Shown here: positions 17,831 to 26,785 of the stretch, in pieces
Position numbering within the stretch: position 1 is the stretch's first letter
Layout of the letters: every line of letters begins with the position of its first letter
NCBI GenBank assembly: GCA_001801425.1
Contig: MGXR01000018.1
Location: 13,742-77,741, forward strand
DNA: 64,000 bases
Reading direction: 5' to 3'
From: Gammaproteobacteria bacterium RIFCSPHIGHO2_02_FULL_42_43
GTDB taxonomy: Bacteria > Pseudomonadota > Gammaproteobacteria > Coxiellales > Coxiellaceae
Notes under the pieces: generated by a model
What the model saw: only the letters and a program-made list of their open reading frames with translations
Database searches by the model: none
Told to the model about the DNA's origin: nothing
Made by a program: the position numbers and the translations under genes

Positions 17831-18348
17831 TATTTTTCACCAGTGGTCAATTCCATGATTATGCACTCAGTAATGCCGTCATGTGCATTTTTTACAATTG
17901 TGAATCCCGCTTTTTCATAACAACGAATGGCACGTTTATTGGTACTTGCGGGATCAATCAGAATTTTTTTAGCAAAAAATTCATCTATTAATTTTTTTGT
18001 AAATTGTTTAATAATTTTTGTGCCGTAACCTTTATTGAGATAATCCCTTTCAGCAATAAATAAATCAATACAAAATGTCCCTGGATTTTCGTTTATGAAA
18101 AGACCTTTTGGTTTTGGTGTAAGCATTCGATATGCATATAAATCACAGTATTGAATATAACCAATCGGTTGATCGTTGATATAAATAATAAATGGATAGG
18201 TGTGACCATTGCCTTGGATTTTTTGATAAATATAATCCGATGTTTCATACCCTTCTATAAACCATACTTCTTTGATATGCGAAATGTTAATCCACTCTTT
18301 CCAAAGCGCAATATCATTTAATGTCATTTTTTCAAAGTGTATATTCAT
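17830..18348 (-). CDS. GNAT acetyltransferase, aminoglycoside 6'-N-acetyltransferase-like
   Basis: 172 residues from the ATG at 18348. The longer frame to 18405 would overlap the upstream gene. The sequence order (LNDIALWKEWINISHIKEVW, GYIQYCDLY, CIDLFIAERDYLNKGYGTKI, ILIDPASTNKRAIRCYEKAGF) matches the AAC(6')-I / lysine N-acyltransferase branch of GNAT. The acetyl-CoA binding loop is RDYLNKGYGTK. It transfers an acyl group to an amine; the true substrate is not predictable from sequence. It lies in a tight row with a second GNAT and the AbiEii remnant. Confidence 0.85.
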   Translation of the reverse strand: MNIHFEKMTLNDIALWKEWINISHIKEVWFIEGYETSDYIYQKIQGNGHTYPFIIYINDQPIGYIQYCDLYAYRMLTPKPKGLFINENPGTFCIDLFIAERDYLNKGYGTKIIKQFTKKLIDEFFAKKILIDPASTNKRAIRCYEKAGFTIVKNAHDGITECIIMELTTGEK

Positions 18349-18355
18349 TCGTAAA

Positions 18356-18958
18356 TTACCAGGTAACATTGAGTGGCGGTAAATTATCGCAATCATATTT
18401 TGCATAAATTAAAGTGTCACCCAATTCATTGGTGTCTGGTCTTCGACGATGATTTTTTAATCTACCCTCAAACGCATAATTCAAACGCTCTGGAATTTTT
18501 TTACTTTGAATATTATCAGCGTTACAAGATATGCTGATACGCTTTACTTTTAATTGTTTAAACGCATATTGGGTATGCGCGTTAATTGCTTCAGTCATAA
18601 AACCTTGACCAGATCGCGATGTGCGAATCCAGTACCCCGTTTCAATAGATGGAATAGCCCAGTTATAATGATGAAAGCCTGCATTACCAATCAATTCATT
18701 TGTGTATTTATCAAAAATAAATAATGGCAAATACGGTTCATCATTTTTCTTTTCAATCCAATTGTGAATTGCAAGCAGCACATATTCTTCTGATTCTTTC
18801 AATGTTTGTCCTGAAAGCGCCCAATCCATATAGCGTCGTAATTCAATGACGGACTCTGAGATCGCATTATTTAGTGCTTTTGCGTCAGACGGTATTGGCG
18901 GACGAATGATCAATCGATCTGTTGTAATTGGCATTGGAAAATCAGGTGTTTTTTGCAT
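18356..18958 (-). CDS. GNAT acetyltransferase, RimJ/RimL type
   Basis: 200 residues. It starts with the typical ITTDRLIIRPPIPSDAKAL strand. GYWIRTSRSGQGFMTEAI is the acetyl-CoA pyrophosphate loop region, and ISISCNADNIQSKKIPERL with YAFEGRLKNHRR completes the RimJ/RimL signature. These enzymes acetylate N-terminal amines of ribosomal proteins or small molecules; the specific substrate is not known. Unlike most family members the usual SxxVxEKLGF is written as KKIPERLNY, a conservative variant. Confidence 0.88.
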   Translation of the reverse strand: MQKTPDFPMPITTDRLIIRPPIPSDAKALNNAISESVIELRRYMDWALSGQTLKESEEYVLLAIHNWIEKKNDEPYLPLFIFDKYTNELIGNAGFHHYNWAIPSIETGYWIRTSRSGQGFMTEAINAHTQYAFKQLKVKRISISCNADNIQSKKIPERLNYAFEGRLKNHRRRPDTNELGDTLIYAKYDCDNLPPLNVTW

Positions 18959-19053
18959 GTTATGCCTCGTAATAAGTAGGTGCGATCACGATATCTCGAA
19001 TGAAGATCGTTTGAGTTGCTGATGAAAATTCCTCAATTTTGTGTGGCTTACGT

Positions 19054-20418
19054 TTATTTTTTTTCAAAAGGCGCAGGGGCGCTGTTTGGATCTGCAGCAG
19101 GATTCTCTTTTAATTTTTTTTCTGAAAAAATACCTGTTGCAACGGCCGCAGAACCTAAACCTAACACGGGCGGTTGAAATGCGGGATAGACATCAAGTGG
19201 TTTGGTGTCTTCAGGCCAAAGTTTTTTGACTTCCGCCAACATATTTTCAGCCAGCTGCCTTGTTTGAGGCAACAGATCATGTTTTGTTGCCACATCAATA
19301 AAAGCTTGTACGCGAGATAAAAACCGCGGCCTCATTAAATTCGTCTCGGGATCCCACAATGAGCCTTCTGGCATCGATGGAGGCGCCCCTCTTGATCGAT
19401 CTTCTTTTAGAATATGAACAACATGTACCATTTCGCGTAATGCATAATAAGCACAAGCCTGAGTATAGGCTGTAAAAAAAGCCCTATCGTCAGATGCAGC
19501 AGGGATTGTTTTCGCGAGTTCTTTTCGGTAAATCAGATCCAAAGATTCAATTAATTCGTTTGGCGTTTCTTTGGCGCACCAGCCTGTGGGTATGCTCATA
19601 CGCAAAAATACACCATCCAGTAAAGCGTTACGAGGAAATGCCCACTCAAAGTCAATGAGCTGCAATTCTTTTGATTCACCATGATCAAACACATTGTCCG
19701 GTGCCGCATCACCGTGAATAAGCACTGTGAATGGTCCAGGTTCAAACATATCCTGCAAGACTTGTTGTGCTTCAGCTATAAATTCTTTCGTCACAGATAA
19801 ACCTAATGTTTGGCAAGTTGATTCAAGTTTTGGTAACAAATAATTGATATCTGCTGCCAAATCATTTTGTGCAGTCGCCGCTCCTTCATTGATATTTTGC
19901 AGCATAATGTTGTAGTCATTGGTATGACCAAAGCTTGCAGCATGCAAACCTGCCAATGCTCGTATATATCGATGTAATGCTGCAGCAGCCTTGTCGTGAC
20001 CAGGAAGGGTTAACGCATCAACTAAACTAATGTGCTTTTGGCCAAGATCCTCAAGAAGAATAAACCGATGCGTTTTGTCACCGCCGTAAAAGTGCGGAAC
20101 ATTATGAGCGCCATCTTTCTGAATACGATTTGCAAATTCAAGACCTGTCCAATCTCTAGAAAACCGAGAATACGCCTCACAATCGTCGACATCCGATTCT
20201 TCAGGCTTCGATTGTTTTAAAATAATGCTTTTGGGAATTAAATCAGATGTGCTTTGAAGTGGTATTCTCAGAGCGACATTTCTTCGCCTCTGGTCTGTTA
20301 AAAAAACAATGGACTCAGCGTTGATGTTAATGTCTTCTGAGGAAAAATGTCCACGAAGAATTTCCAGCACCTGTTTCAGCATATCAGGGGATATTGTTCC
20401 GGTGTCATTATTAGGCAT
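19054..20418 (-). CDS. APH/choline-kinase-fold phosphotransferase
   Basis: 454 residues. The kinase signature is clear: Brenner motif HGDAAPDNVFD (catalytic Asp in HGD, Asn in PDN) and the metal-binding LIDFEWAFPRN. An upstream HRFILLEDLG hinge-like segment precedes them. The family phosphorylates small molecules such as aminoglycosides, choline or ethanolamine. The long C-terminal extension (residues ~350-454) with a Pro-rich end is unusual for a resistance kinase and argues against assigning it as such. It is the first gene in the accessory minus-strand run ending at the tRNA fragments. Confidence 0.82.
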   Translation of the reverse strand: MPNNDTGTISPDMLKQVLEILRGHFSSEDININAESIVFLTDQRRRNVALRIPLQSTSDLIPKSIILKQSKPEESDVDDCEAYSRFSRDWTGLEFANRIQKDGAHNVPHFYGGDKTHRFILLEDLGQKHISLVDALTLPGHDKAAAALHRYIRALAGLHAASFGHTNDYNIMLQNINEGAATAQNDLAADINYLLPKLESTCQTLGLSVTKEFIAEAQQVLQDMFEPGPFTVLIHGDAAPDNVFDHGESKELQLIDFEWAFPRNALLDGVFLRMSIPTGWCAKETPNELIESLDLIYRKELAKTIPAASDDRAFFTAYTQACAYYALREMVHVVHILKEDRSRGAPPSMPEGSLWDPETNLMRPRFLSRVQAFIDVATKHDLLPQTRQLAENMLAEVKKLWPEDTKPLDVYPAFQPPVLGLGSAAVATGIFSEKKLKENPAADPNSAPAPFEKK

Positions 20419-20634
20419 AACTTTCTTTACCTTTTATATGTGAATGGCATGACTAATCCAACCAAGTCTCCAGGAGTCACATTTCATCTGGGAATTATAG
20501 TATCTAATAAATTATTAACCATTTTTTTATAAAATTTTGTCAAGTAATGCGTGTTTTTAAGGTGCTGTTTGGGAATGGATCGTAATCATTTGTTTTTATT
20601 GAATTTATTGATATAAATCAAGAAATTAAATAGT

Positions 20635-20708
20635 TAGGCACGACTGGGCTCGAACCAGCGACCCCCACCATGTCAAGGTGATACTCTAACCAACTGAGCT
20701 ACGTGCCT
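20635..20708 (-). tRNA. tRNA-Val(GAC)
   Basis: A 74-nt cloverleaf on the minus strand. Acceptor AGGCACG/CGTGCCT, D-stem GCTC/GAGT, anticodon stem TCACC/GGTGG with loop TTGACAT (anticodon GAC), and T-arm GCTGG-TTCGAGC-CCAGT. CCA is not encoded. Its 3' half is duplicated at 16635-16681 and 17221-17267. Confidence 0.95.
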
Positions 20709-20710
20709 TT

Positions 20711-20767
20711 AACCTAGATTCGGCAGTTGAAACCCACTACGAGCGATTAATCGTCTGAATCTAGGTT
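20711..20767. repeat. Inverted repeat upstream of tRNA-Val
   Basis: Eleven-base perfect arms aacctagattc (20711-20721) and gaatctaggtt (20757-20767) with a 35-bp spacer, immediately 5' of the tRNA. A further imperfect hairpin with ataccgc/gcggtat arms follows around 20831-20886. Their role is unknown; promoter-region or small repeat are both possible. Confidence 0.4.
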
Positions 20768-20909
20768 TAAAATCGCTGCAAAACAATATCATTCAAAACG
20801 TCATTTCGCAACACGGTATTGTGTGATATATACCGCTCGCCAATGAAGATACGGTATTACCGCACTTCATCACGCGCGGTATATCCTAAATTGAACCATC
20901 GTGATGGGA

Positions 20910-20947
20910 CACTTCAAAATGCGATAAAAAAATCGCATTTTGAAGTG
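20910..20947. repeat. 16-bp perfect stem hairpin
   Basis: cacttcaaaatgcgat (20910-20925) and atcgcattttgaagtg (20932-20947) form a perfect 16-bp stem with an AAAAAA loop. The core tcaaaatgcga also occurs in the terminal inverted repeats of the 28385-28601 element, suggesting a shared repeat origin. It lies 45 bp before the small ORF at 20992. Confidence 0.65.
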
Positions 20948-20991
20948 GGATGGGTATATATTTGTATATATACTCATGCAAGGCCATCACC

Positions 20992-21159
20992 ATGAAATCA
21001 GCAAAGAAACATGAAATTGCAAAAATGCAAAAAGCTTTTAATGCAATAAAGAACAATAAAAAATATCTTGTTGAGGCAACCGAAATACTAGATGGCCTCA
21101 ATTCAGAATTACCAAATGAATCAAGTGAGCGCACGCATGACCCCGCTCTGGCAACCTAA
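20992..21159 (+). CDS. Small hypothetical protein ahead of acetoacetyl-CoA synthetase
   Basis: 55 residues from the ATG at 20992, helical and Lys-rich at the start (KSAKKHEIAKMQKAF), acidic in the middle. It overlaps the start of the ligase gene by 23 bp, so it could be a coupling leader ORF. No family is recognised. It might simply be an open frame in the leader. Confidence 0.35.
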   Translation: MKSAKKHEIAKMQKAFNAIKNNKKYLVEATEILDGLNSELPNESSERTHDPALAT

Positions 21160-23014
21160 TCAAAAAACCATTCAACAAAGTCATCTGCTGCGTTTTATGC
21201 AGCAATTCAATCCGGAATTTCATGATTACAACGCATTGTATCAATGGTCCATCGATTATCCAGAATTATTTTGGAAAAATTTTTCAGCGTTTTCAAAAAT
21301 TATTTTCGATAAAAAACCCGAGAAAATTATTCAAAAAAATACTGAGATGCGAAAAACAAAATGGTTTGTTGGCGCCACCCTAAACTTTTCTGAAAATTTG
21401 TTGTGGCGACGCGATGATCATATTGCTTTAATTGCAGCAAACGAAAAAGGCGAGCGAAAAAAAATTTCCTATCGTGATTTATTTTCAAGTGTCATGACAT
21501 TGACAGAAAAATTAAAATCACTGGGATTGCAATCCGGCGATCGTGTGGCGGGATTTTCAACCAATCGCATTGAAACCGTTATTGCGATGCTGGCATCGAC
21601 CTGGCTCGGCGCTATTTGGACGGCCTGTGGGCCTGAATTTTCAGAAAATGCTGTGATTGAGCGTTTTTCACAAATCACGCCAACGATTTTATTTGTCGAT
21701 GATGAACATCGATTCAATGGAAAAATATTTCCACATCGCGACATCATTCAGAAATTAAAAAATCATTTACCCAGCGTCAAACACATTATATCGCTCAATA
21801 ATCTCATTAACACTCACGCTCACACTGACATTCCCACTCACACCCCCTTCGATCACCCCCTTTATATTTTATATTCCTCCGGAACTACTGGAAAACCAAA
21901 GTGCATGGTGCATGGCGCTGGCAATATTTTAATTCAGCATAAAAAAGAATTGTTGTTGCACACGGATGTACATGAAAACGATATTTTATTTTTTTATACG
22001 ACTTGCAGCTGGATGATGTGGCATTGGATGATCAGCGGATTGAGTGTCGGCGCAACACTGGTTTTGTATGATGGATCTCCATTTTATCCCAACAACACCG
22101 CGTTATTTGATTTAATAGACGAATATGATATTTCTATTTTTGGATGTGGCGCAAAAATTATTGAAACTTATTTGAAAAATAATTTGATTCCACGAAAAAC
22201 ACATGCATTAAAAAATCTAAAAACGATTTTAACGACTGGCTCTCCGCTCATTAAAGAAAGTTTTAACTACATCTATCGCGATATCAAAAGTGATGTGCGT
22301 GTTTCTAGCATGTCCGGTGGCAGCGATATTGTGTCTTGTTTTGCGCTGGGAAATCCATTGCTGCCAGTGTATGCGGAAGAATTGCAATGCCGCGGACTGG
22401 GAATGGCGGTTGAAATTTATGATGACCATGGTATTTCTGTGATGAACCAGCCCGGAGAATTGGTGTGCACAAAGCCATTTCCCTCGATGCCACTGTATTT
22501 TTGGAATGATGCTGACGGAGAAAAATATAGTCACGCATATTTTGATCGCTTCCCCGCTGTATGGACGCATGGCGACTTTGCAAAAATTACCGAACATCAC
22601 GGCATGATTATTTACGGCCGCTCAGATGCAACATTAAATCCTGGCGGCGTGCGCATTGGCACTGCAGATATTGATGAGCAAGTGTTGAAAATTCCAGACA
22701 TATTGGATTGTGTTGCGGCGGGAAAACAAAAAAATGGAGACGAAGAAATTATTTTATTCGTGACATTAAAAAATAAAACAACGCTGAATGAAAAATTAAT
22801 AACAGAAATTAAAAAAATGATTCGCGATAACACCTCGCCTTATCATGTCCCAACAAAAATTTTTCAAGTCACTGATATTCCAAAAACCATGAATGGCAAA
22901 ACCATGGAAATTGTGGTAAAACAGATCATCAATGGGCATGAAGTAAAAAATAGTGAGTCGTTAGCGAATCCAGCGTGTTTGGAAGAATTTAAAAAAATAG
23001 GTGAAAGTCTATGA
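21137..23014 (+). CDS. Acetoacetyl-CoA synthetase
   Basis: 625 residues from the ATG at 21137 (MTPLWQPNQKTI). Upstream in-frame ATGs exist at 21092 and 21116, but only 21137 has a GA-rich sequence at proper distance and matches the family N-terminus. The enzyme ligates acetoacetate to CoA with ATP in ketone-body or polyhydroxybutyrate metabolism. The adenylation motif LYSSGTTGKPKCMVHG is near residue 250, and WTHGDFAKI with IYGRSDATLNPGGVRIGTAD later. The hinge and C-terminal Lys (MNGKTMEIVVK) are present. CSWMMWHWMISGL is typical of the acetoacetyl-CoA branch rather than acetyl-CoA synthetase. Confidence 0.95.
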   Translation: MTPLWQPNQKTIQQSHLLRFMQQFNPEFHDYNALYQWSIDYPELFWKNFSAFSKIIFDKKPEKIIQKNTEMRKTKWFVGATLNFSENLLWRRDDHIALIAANEKGERKKISYRDLFSSVMTLTEKLKSLGLQSGDRVAGFSTNRIETVIAMLASTWLGAIWTACGPEFSENAVIERFSQITPTILFVDDEHRFNGKIFPHRDIIQKLKNHLPSVKHIISLNNLINTHAHTDIPTHTPFDHPLYILYSSGTTGKPKCMVHGAGNILIQHKKELLLHTDVHENDILFFYTTCSWMMWHWMISGLSVGATLVLYDGSPFYPNNTALFDLIDEYDISIFGCGAKIIETYLKNNLIPRKTHALKNLKTILTTGSPLIKESFNYIYRDIKSDVRVSSMSGGSDIVSCFALGNPLLPVYAEELQCRGLGMAVEIYDDHGISVMNQPGELVCTKPFPSMPLYFWNDADGEKYSHAYFDRFPAVWTHGDFAKITEHHGMIIYGRSDATLNPGGVRIGTADIDEQVLKIPDILDCVAAGKQKNGDEEIILFVTLKNKTTLNEKLITEIKKMIRDNTSPYHVPTKIFQVTDIPKTMNGKTMEIVVKQIINGHEVKNSESLANPACLEEFKKIGESL

Positions 23015-23376
23015 AAAAAATATTGGCTCTCGCGTTATCTTTCTGTACGTTCGCTGCATTCGCGCACACTGCTCACATCACAGTCGACAACATCACTTCG
23101 AGTAGCGGGTATTACTGCATGGAAGTGTATGTCGGTTACGACAAAGAAAAAGGCTGCGGCATTCCAACTCGTCTTGGCACGAATTTTATCAACCAGTATT
23201 TGCATGGTATTACGGGCAGCAAAGAATATTTTATCAAATTTGGCTACTCCAAAGCGCAGCCCAATAATTATTGGCCCGCTGAAAAATACACCTGTCAATT
23301 TCCATTAGATGGCACGGCAAATTTAACGGTGAATATCAAAAATAACCAGCAGTGCACGATTACTAATCAGTTATAA
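23011..23376 (+). CDS. Small exported protein of unknown function
   Basis: 121 residues. The N-terminus is a clear signal peptide (KKILALALSFCTFAAFAHT, cleavage near AFA). The mature 100-residue protein has four cysteines, probably paired in the periplasm or outside. It is not recognised. Its start overlaps the stop of the acetoacetyl-CoA synthetase by four bases (ATGA), indicating translational coupling. Confidence 0.8.
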   Translation: MKKILALALSFCTFAAFAHTAHITVDNITSSSGYYCMEVYVGYDKEKGCGIPTRLGTNFINQYLHGITGSKEYFIKFGYSKAQPNNYWPAEKYTCQFPLDGTANLTVNIKNNQQCTITNQL

Positions 23377-23396
23377 GAAAATGGCGCGGCGTTTTT

Positions 23397-24611
23397 TTAT
23401 TTGATAGCATAATTTTTCTCAACATATTTTTCTATCATTGCTGTATATTCTGCAATAATATTGTCGCCTCGTAATGTCGATACTTTTTCACCATCCATAA
23501 AAACAGGTGCAACGGGTACTTCGCCCGTGCCAGGCAAGCTAATGCCAATATTCGCGTGTTTGCTTTCACCAGGCCCATTCACAACGCATCCCATCACGGC
23601 TAATTTTAGATTCTCGACACCTAAATATTTTTTTCGCCACGTTGGCATTTTTTCGCGAATAAAAATATCGACGGCTTCCGTTAATTCACGAAAAAATGTG
23701 CTGGTGGTACGCCCACATCCCGGGCACGACGTCACCATCGGCGCAAACGCACGCAAACCTAATGTCTGCAAAATTTGTTGCGACACAATCACTTCTTTAT
23801 CGCGCGAACCACTCGGCTCTGGTGTGAGCGATGTGCGAATCGTATCGCCAATGCCCTGCTGTAACAGTACACCGATACCAACACTTGACGCGACAATTCC
23901 CTTGGAGCCCATGCCCGCTTCCGTTAATCCCACGTGCAATGCATACGCACAACGCTGTGCTAATTCGCGATACACGGCAATCAAATCTGCCACATCGCTG
24001 ACCTTGCAAGAAATCACAATTTTATCGGGCGTCAATCCGCATTTTTCCGCAGCTTTTGCCGACGTTAATGCAGAAATCACCAACGCTTCACGCAATACTT
24101 CGCGCGATGATTTTGGATTTTTTAATTTTGCATTCTCATCCATCATTTGTGTCGCCAATGATTTATCAAGACTTCCCCAATTCACGCCAATACGCACGGG
24201 TTTTTGATAATGCAATGCCGCTTCAATCATCGTGTTAAATTGATCGTCTTTTTTCGCGCCAAAACCAACGTTGCCGGGATTAATGCGATACTTGGATAAT
24301 GCTTTTGCACAATCCGGAAAATCTTTTAATAAACGATGACCGTTATAATGAAAATCGCCAACGATGGGAACATGATCATAACCCATTTTATTTAAAGCAT
24401 TGCGAATCGCGGCAACTTGCGCTGCCGCTGCTTCATTATTTACTGTGATGCGCACCAATTCAGATCCTGCATCAGCCAATAATTTAATTTGCTCAATGGT
24501 TTTTTGAGCGTCGGCGGTATCCGTATCCGTCATCGATTGCACGACGATGGGCGCACCACCGCCGATGGTAACGTGATCGATTTGTACGGCGTGCGTTTGG
24601 TGTTTTTTCAT
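23397..24611 (-). CDS. ispG: 4-hydroxy-3-methylbut-2-en-1-yl diphosphate synthase
   Basis: 404 residues from the ATG at 24611; upstream codons to 24698 are unconserved. IspG carries out the penultimate step of the MEP isoprenoid pathway using a 4Fe-4S cluster. Signatures are [19 protein letters not shown] near the start, [11 protein letters not shown], and the cluster ligands in SCPGCGRTT and [10 protein letters not shown]. The gene is convergent with the small exported protein and divergent from folD across 43 bp. Confidence 0.97.
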   Translation of the reverse strand: MKKHQTHAVQIDHVTIGGGAPIVVQSMTDTDTADAQKTIEQIKLLADAGSELVRITVNNEAAAAQVAAIRNALNKMGYDHVPIVGDFHYNGHRLLKDFPDCAKALSKYRINPGNVGFGAKKDDQFNTMIEAALHYQKPVRIGVNWGSLDKSLATQMMDENAKLKNPKSSREVLREALVISALTSAKAAEKCGLTPDKIVISCKVSDVADLIAVYRELAQRCAYALHVGLTEAGMGSKGIVASSVGIGVLLQQGIGDTIRTSLTPEPSGSRDKEVIVSQQILQTLGLRAFAPMVTSCPGCGRTTSTFFRELTEAVDIFIREKMPTWRKKYLGVENLKLAVMGCVVNGPGESKHANIGISLPGTGEVPVAPVFMDGEKVSTLRGDNIIAEYTAMIEKYVEKNYAIK

Positions 24612-24654
24612 GACAGAATTGTAGCATCCATTGGCTTTTTTTTGGAGTGTGTTC

Positions 24655-25497
24655 ATGCCTGCTAAAATTCTCGATGGACGCAAACTCGCTGAACGCATTC
24701 AAAACGACGTAGCTGAAAAAGTACGGGCGCGTGTACAGCAACACAAACCAGCACCGGGCTTGGCCGTCATTTTAGTGGGTGAAAATTCCGCATCCAAAAT
24801 TTACGTAGCGCACAAACAAAAAGCCTGTAAAACCGTCGGCATTTACTCTGAATGTCACCCGTTGCTTAGCACCACCAATCAAAAAACTATCGAAGTGCTC
24901 ATTGATCAATTGAATCAAAACCCCTTAATTCACGGCATTTTATTGCAATTGCCGTTGCCTGAAACTGTGAATGCAGATATTTTACTGGAACGCATCGATC
25001 CCAAAAAAGATGTGGATGGTTTGCATCCCTATAATTTAGGACGTTTGGTGCAACGTCGCCCATTGTTGCGCCCTTGCACGCCCCTTGGCATCATGACGCT
25101 GCTCAAAACAACTGGCGAAAATCTTTCAGGAAAACACGCAGTCGTCGTCGGTGCATCCAACATTGTGGGCCGTCCCATGGCATTGGAATTATTAATGGAA
25201 AAATGCACAGTGACTGTTTGTCACAGTGCTACAAAACCATTGTCTCAATATGTGCAATCCGCCGATATTTTAATTTCTGCGACCGGTTATCGCGGTTTAA
25301 TTCACAGTGATTGGATTAAACCAGGTGCTATCGTGATTGATGTTGGTATTCATCGATCAGACAACGGGGAATTAACCGGTGATATTGATTTTGACACGGC
25401 GCGCGAACGCGCCAGCTGGATCACGCCGGTGCCCGGCGGCGTGGGCCCCATGACCGTTGCAATGTTGTTGCAAAATACGCTGATGGCGGCACAATAA
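24655..25497 (+). CDS. folD: Bifunctional methylenetetrahydrofolate dehydrogenase/cyclohydrolase
   Basis: 280 residues starting [15 protein letters not shown] at 24655; the upstream Met at 24631 adds unconserved residues. It interconverts methylene-, methenyl- and formyl-tetrahydrofolate with NADP. Motifs are [18 protein letters not shown] (catalytic Lys), [38 protein letters not shown] (dinucleotide loop) and the C-terminal [14 protein letters not shown]. Confidence 0.98.
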   Translation: MPAKILDGRKLAERIQNDVAEKVRARVQQHKPAPGLAVILVGENSASKIYVAHKQKACKTVGIYSECHPLLSTTNQKTIEVLIDQLNQNPLIHGILLQLPLPETVNADILLERIDPKKDVDGLHPYNLGRLVQRRPLLRPCTPLGIMTLLKTTGENLSGKHAVVVGASNIVGRPMALELLMEKCTVTVCHSATKPLSQYVQSADILISATGYRGLIHSDWIKPGAIVIDVGIHRSDNGELTGDIDFDTARERASWITPVPGGVGPMTVAMLLQNTLMAAQ

Positions 25498-25606
25498 AAA
25501 ATACCCCGGGGTCGACACAAACCGGTGCGATCTTAAGATACTGTATTGCTTAAAAAATTATTTCCAGTATTCTGCATTTTAATCTATCAAATCAATAAGA
25601 TTTTTT

Positions 25607-26065
25607 ATGTCGATTCTTGAAAATATGATTGACCCAGTATCAAAAAATTTAACCGGTCAATTTACGAAAGAGTATAAAGCATTTTTGAGCGCACTAAAAA
25701 ATAAGATACTAAGTTCACGCATGAAAGCGGCACTTGCAGTCAATCAAGAAATCATCAAGTTGTATTGGTACATTGGTCAGCAACTGATTGAAAAACAAAA
25801 AACATCCTGCTGGGGCGATAAATTGATTGAAACACTCTCGCGGGACTTAAGAAATTTATTTCCTGAAACAAGTGGTTTTTCACAACAAAGCTTGAAAAGA
25901 ATGCGCATGTTCGCTGAATATTATCCGAATATCGAATTTGGGTCACAGGCTGTGACCCAATTACCCTGGGGTCATATTCAACTATTAATGCTGAAAAATA
26001 ATTTTCCTACCGTTGAAGAAATTGAAGCTGAGCTAAATGATGATAAAGCAAATTTAAAAAATTAA
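25607..26065 (+). pseudogene. Internally deleted DUF1016 (YhcG-like) nuclease
   Basis: 152 residues. The first ~125 match the DUF1016 N-terminal helical domain (NQEIIKLYWYIGQQLIEKQ, WGDKLIETLSRDL, FSQQSLKRMRMFAEYY, QLPWGHIQLLM). After LMLKNN the protein jumps to FPTVEEIEAELND, the extreme C-terminal signature of full-length (about 350-residue) members. The PD-(D/E)xK nuclease domain between them is missing, so roughly 200 codons were deleted in frame. A palindromic repeat starts one base after the stop. It is probably non-catalytic. Confidence 0.75.
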
Positions 26066-26190
26066 TATAGCGTCACCCAGTTAGCTTTAGACGCGGCGCA
26101 AGCGAGCGAGCCGAAGGAGTGTACAAGTGAGTACATGACTTCGGCGAACGAGCTTGCAACAAAGTATAAAGCTAAGTGGGTGGCGCTATA
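26066..26190. repeat. 125-bp nested palindromic element
   Basis: The outer arms, 26066-26089 (core cacccagttagcttta) and 26167-26190, are 24-bp inverted repeats with two mismatches. Inside is a second inverted pair around gcaagcgagcgagccgaag and cttcggcgaacgagcttgc. It begins immediately after the truncated DUF1016 gene. An apparent small ORF across it is repeat-derived. Confidence 0.75.
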
Positions 26191-26243
26191 TCACGCCGAA
26201 GACACTAAAGCCGCCTTCACTGCGGGCGAGAATTATATCTTAA

Positions 26244-26642
26244 CTAGCGTACATGTTGGTCTGAAATTTTTGACCCACTATACTTATTGTAATTTTGGCC
26301 GAAAGCCAGAAATATTAAGCAGACTTCTTGATTTGGATTACCGATAAGTTTTTGGAAGAGACCCATCGACTCTCCCATACCAAAGCCATCAGAATTAGAA
26401 GCACGATAATATCGATATAACTCATAATCAGAATAGCCCTCAAGTCCAGGTACAGTGGTTCGCAACAAAACACATAATTCTTTCGAACTCATTGTATCAT
26501 ATGGTTTCTGAGGTTGAGGTGCAAAAAATTCAAAAAATCTTCTCATTTCTCTTTCTTCAAGGTTATTACATGAGGCAATAAGTGGGTTTCGCAAAGATAG
26601 CACATTTAGAAAATAATTTACAACTACATTTTTCCACACCAT
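26244..26642 (-). CDS. Hypothetical protein, possibly a fragment
   Basis: 132 residues with no recognised family. The middle (SSKELCVLLRTTVPGLEGYS, then DYELYRYYRAS) looks like a genuine soluble domain. The C-terminus (YNKYSGSKISDQHVR) runs towards the palindromic element and may be altered. There is no obvious Shine-Dalgarno. It lies among decayed genes, so a remnant of a longer gene is a fair alternative. Confidence 0.35.
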   Translation of the reverse strand: MVWKNVVVNYFLNVLSLRNPLIASCNNLEEREMRRFFEFFAPQPQKPYDTMSSKELCVLLRTTVPGLEGYSDYELYRYYRASNSDGFGMGESMGLFQKLIGNPNQEVCLIFLAFGQNYNKYSGSKISDQHVR

Positions 26643-26785
26643 TTTTTACGGTATTGCGTTTTGTTTTTAGATAGATCATATTTTTATATTTTTGAGTCCA
26701 ATACTCTGTGGTATTGGGCGAAAAAATTCAGAAATTTTAGCCAATCCGCATCATTTGCAGATCGTCGATACTTTAGGGACAGGGC

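Larger units (their letters stand above)
17275..20634. mobile_element. Candidate genomic island at tRNA-Val
   Basis: This 3.4-kb stretch lies between a duplicated tRNA-Val 3' half and the 3' end of the intact tRNA-Val, all in one orientation. That is the arrangement left by site-specific integration into a tRNA gene. Its cargo (truncated AbiEii, two GNATs, an APH-fold kinase) is typical accessory content. No integrase is visible, so the island is either degraded or the tRNA fragments arose by another duplication. Confidence 0.45.

Noticed and set aside
19054..20418. Aminoglycoside resistance kinase
   Set aside because: The kinase motifs are general to the APH fold and the long extra C-terminal region does not match known resistance enzymes; called only at fold level.
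26135..26347. Plus-strand ORF of 70 residues
   Set aside because: Mostly translation of the palindromic element at 26066-26190, overlapping another possible gene; no family and no start signals.
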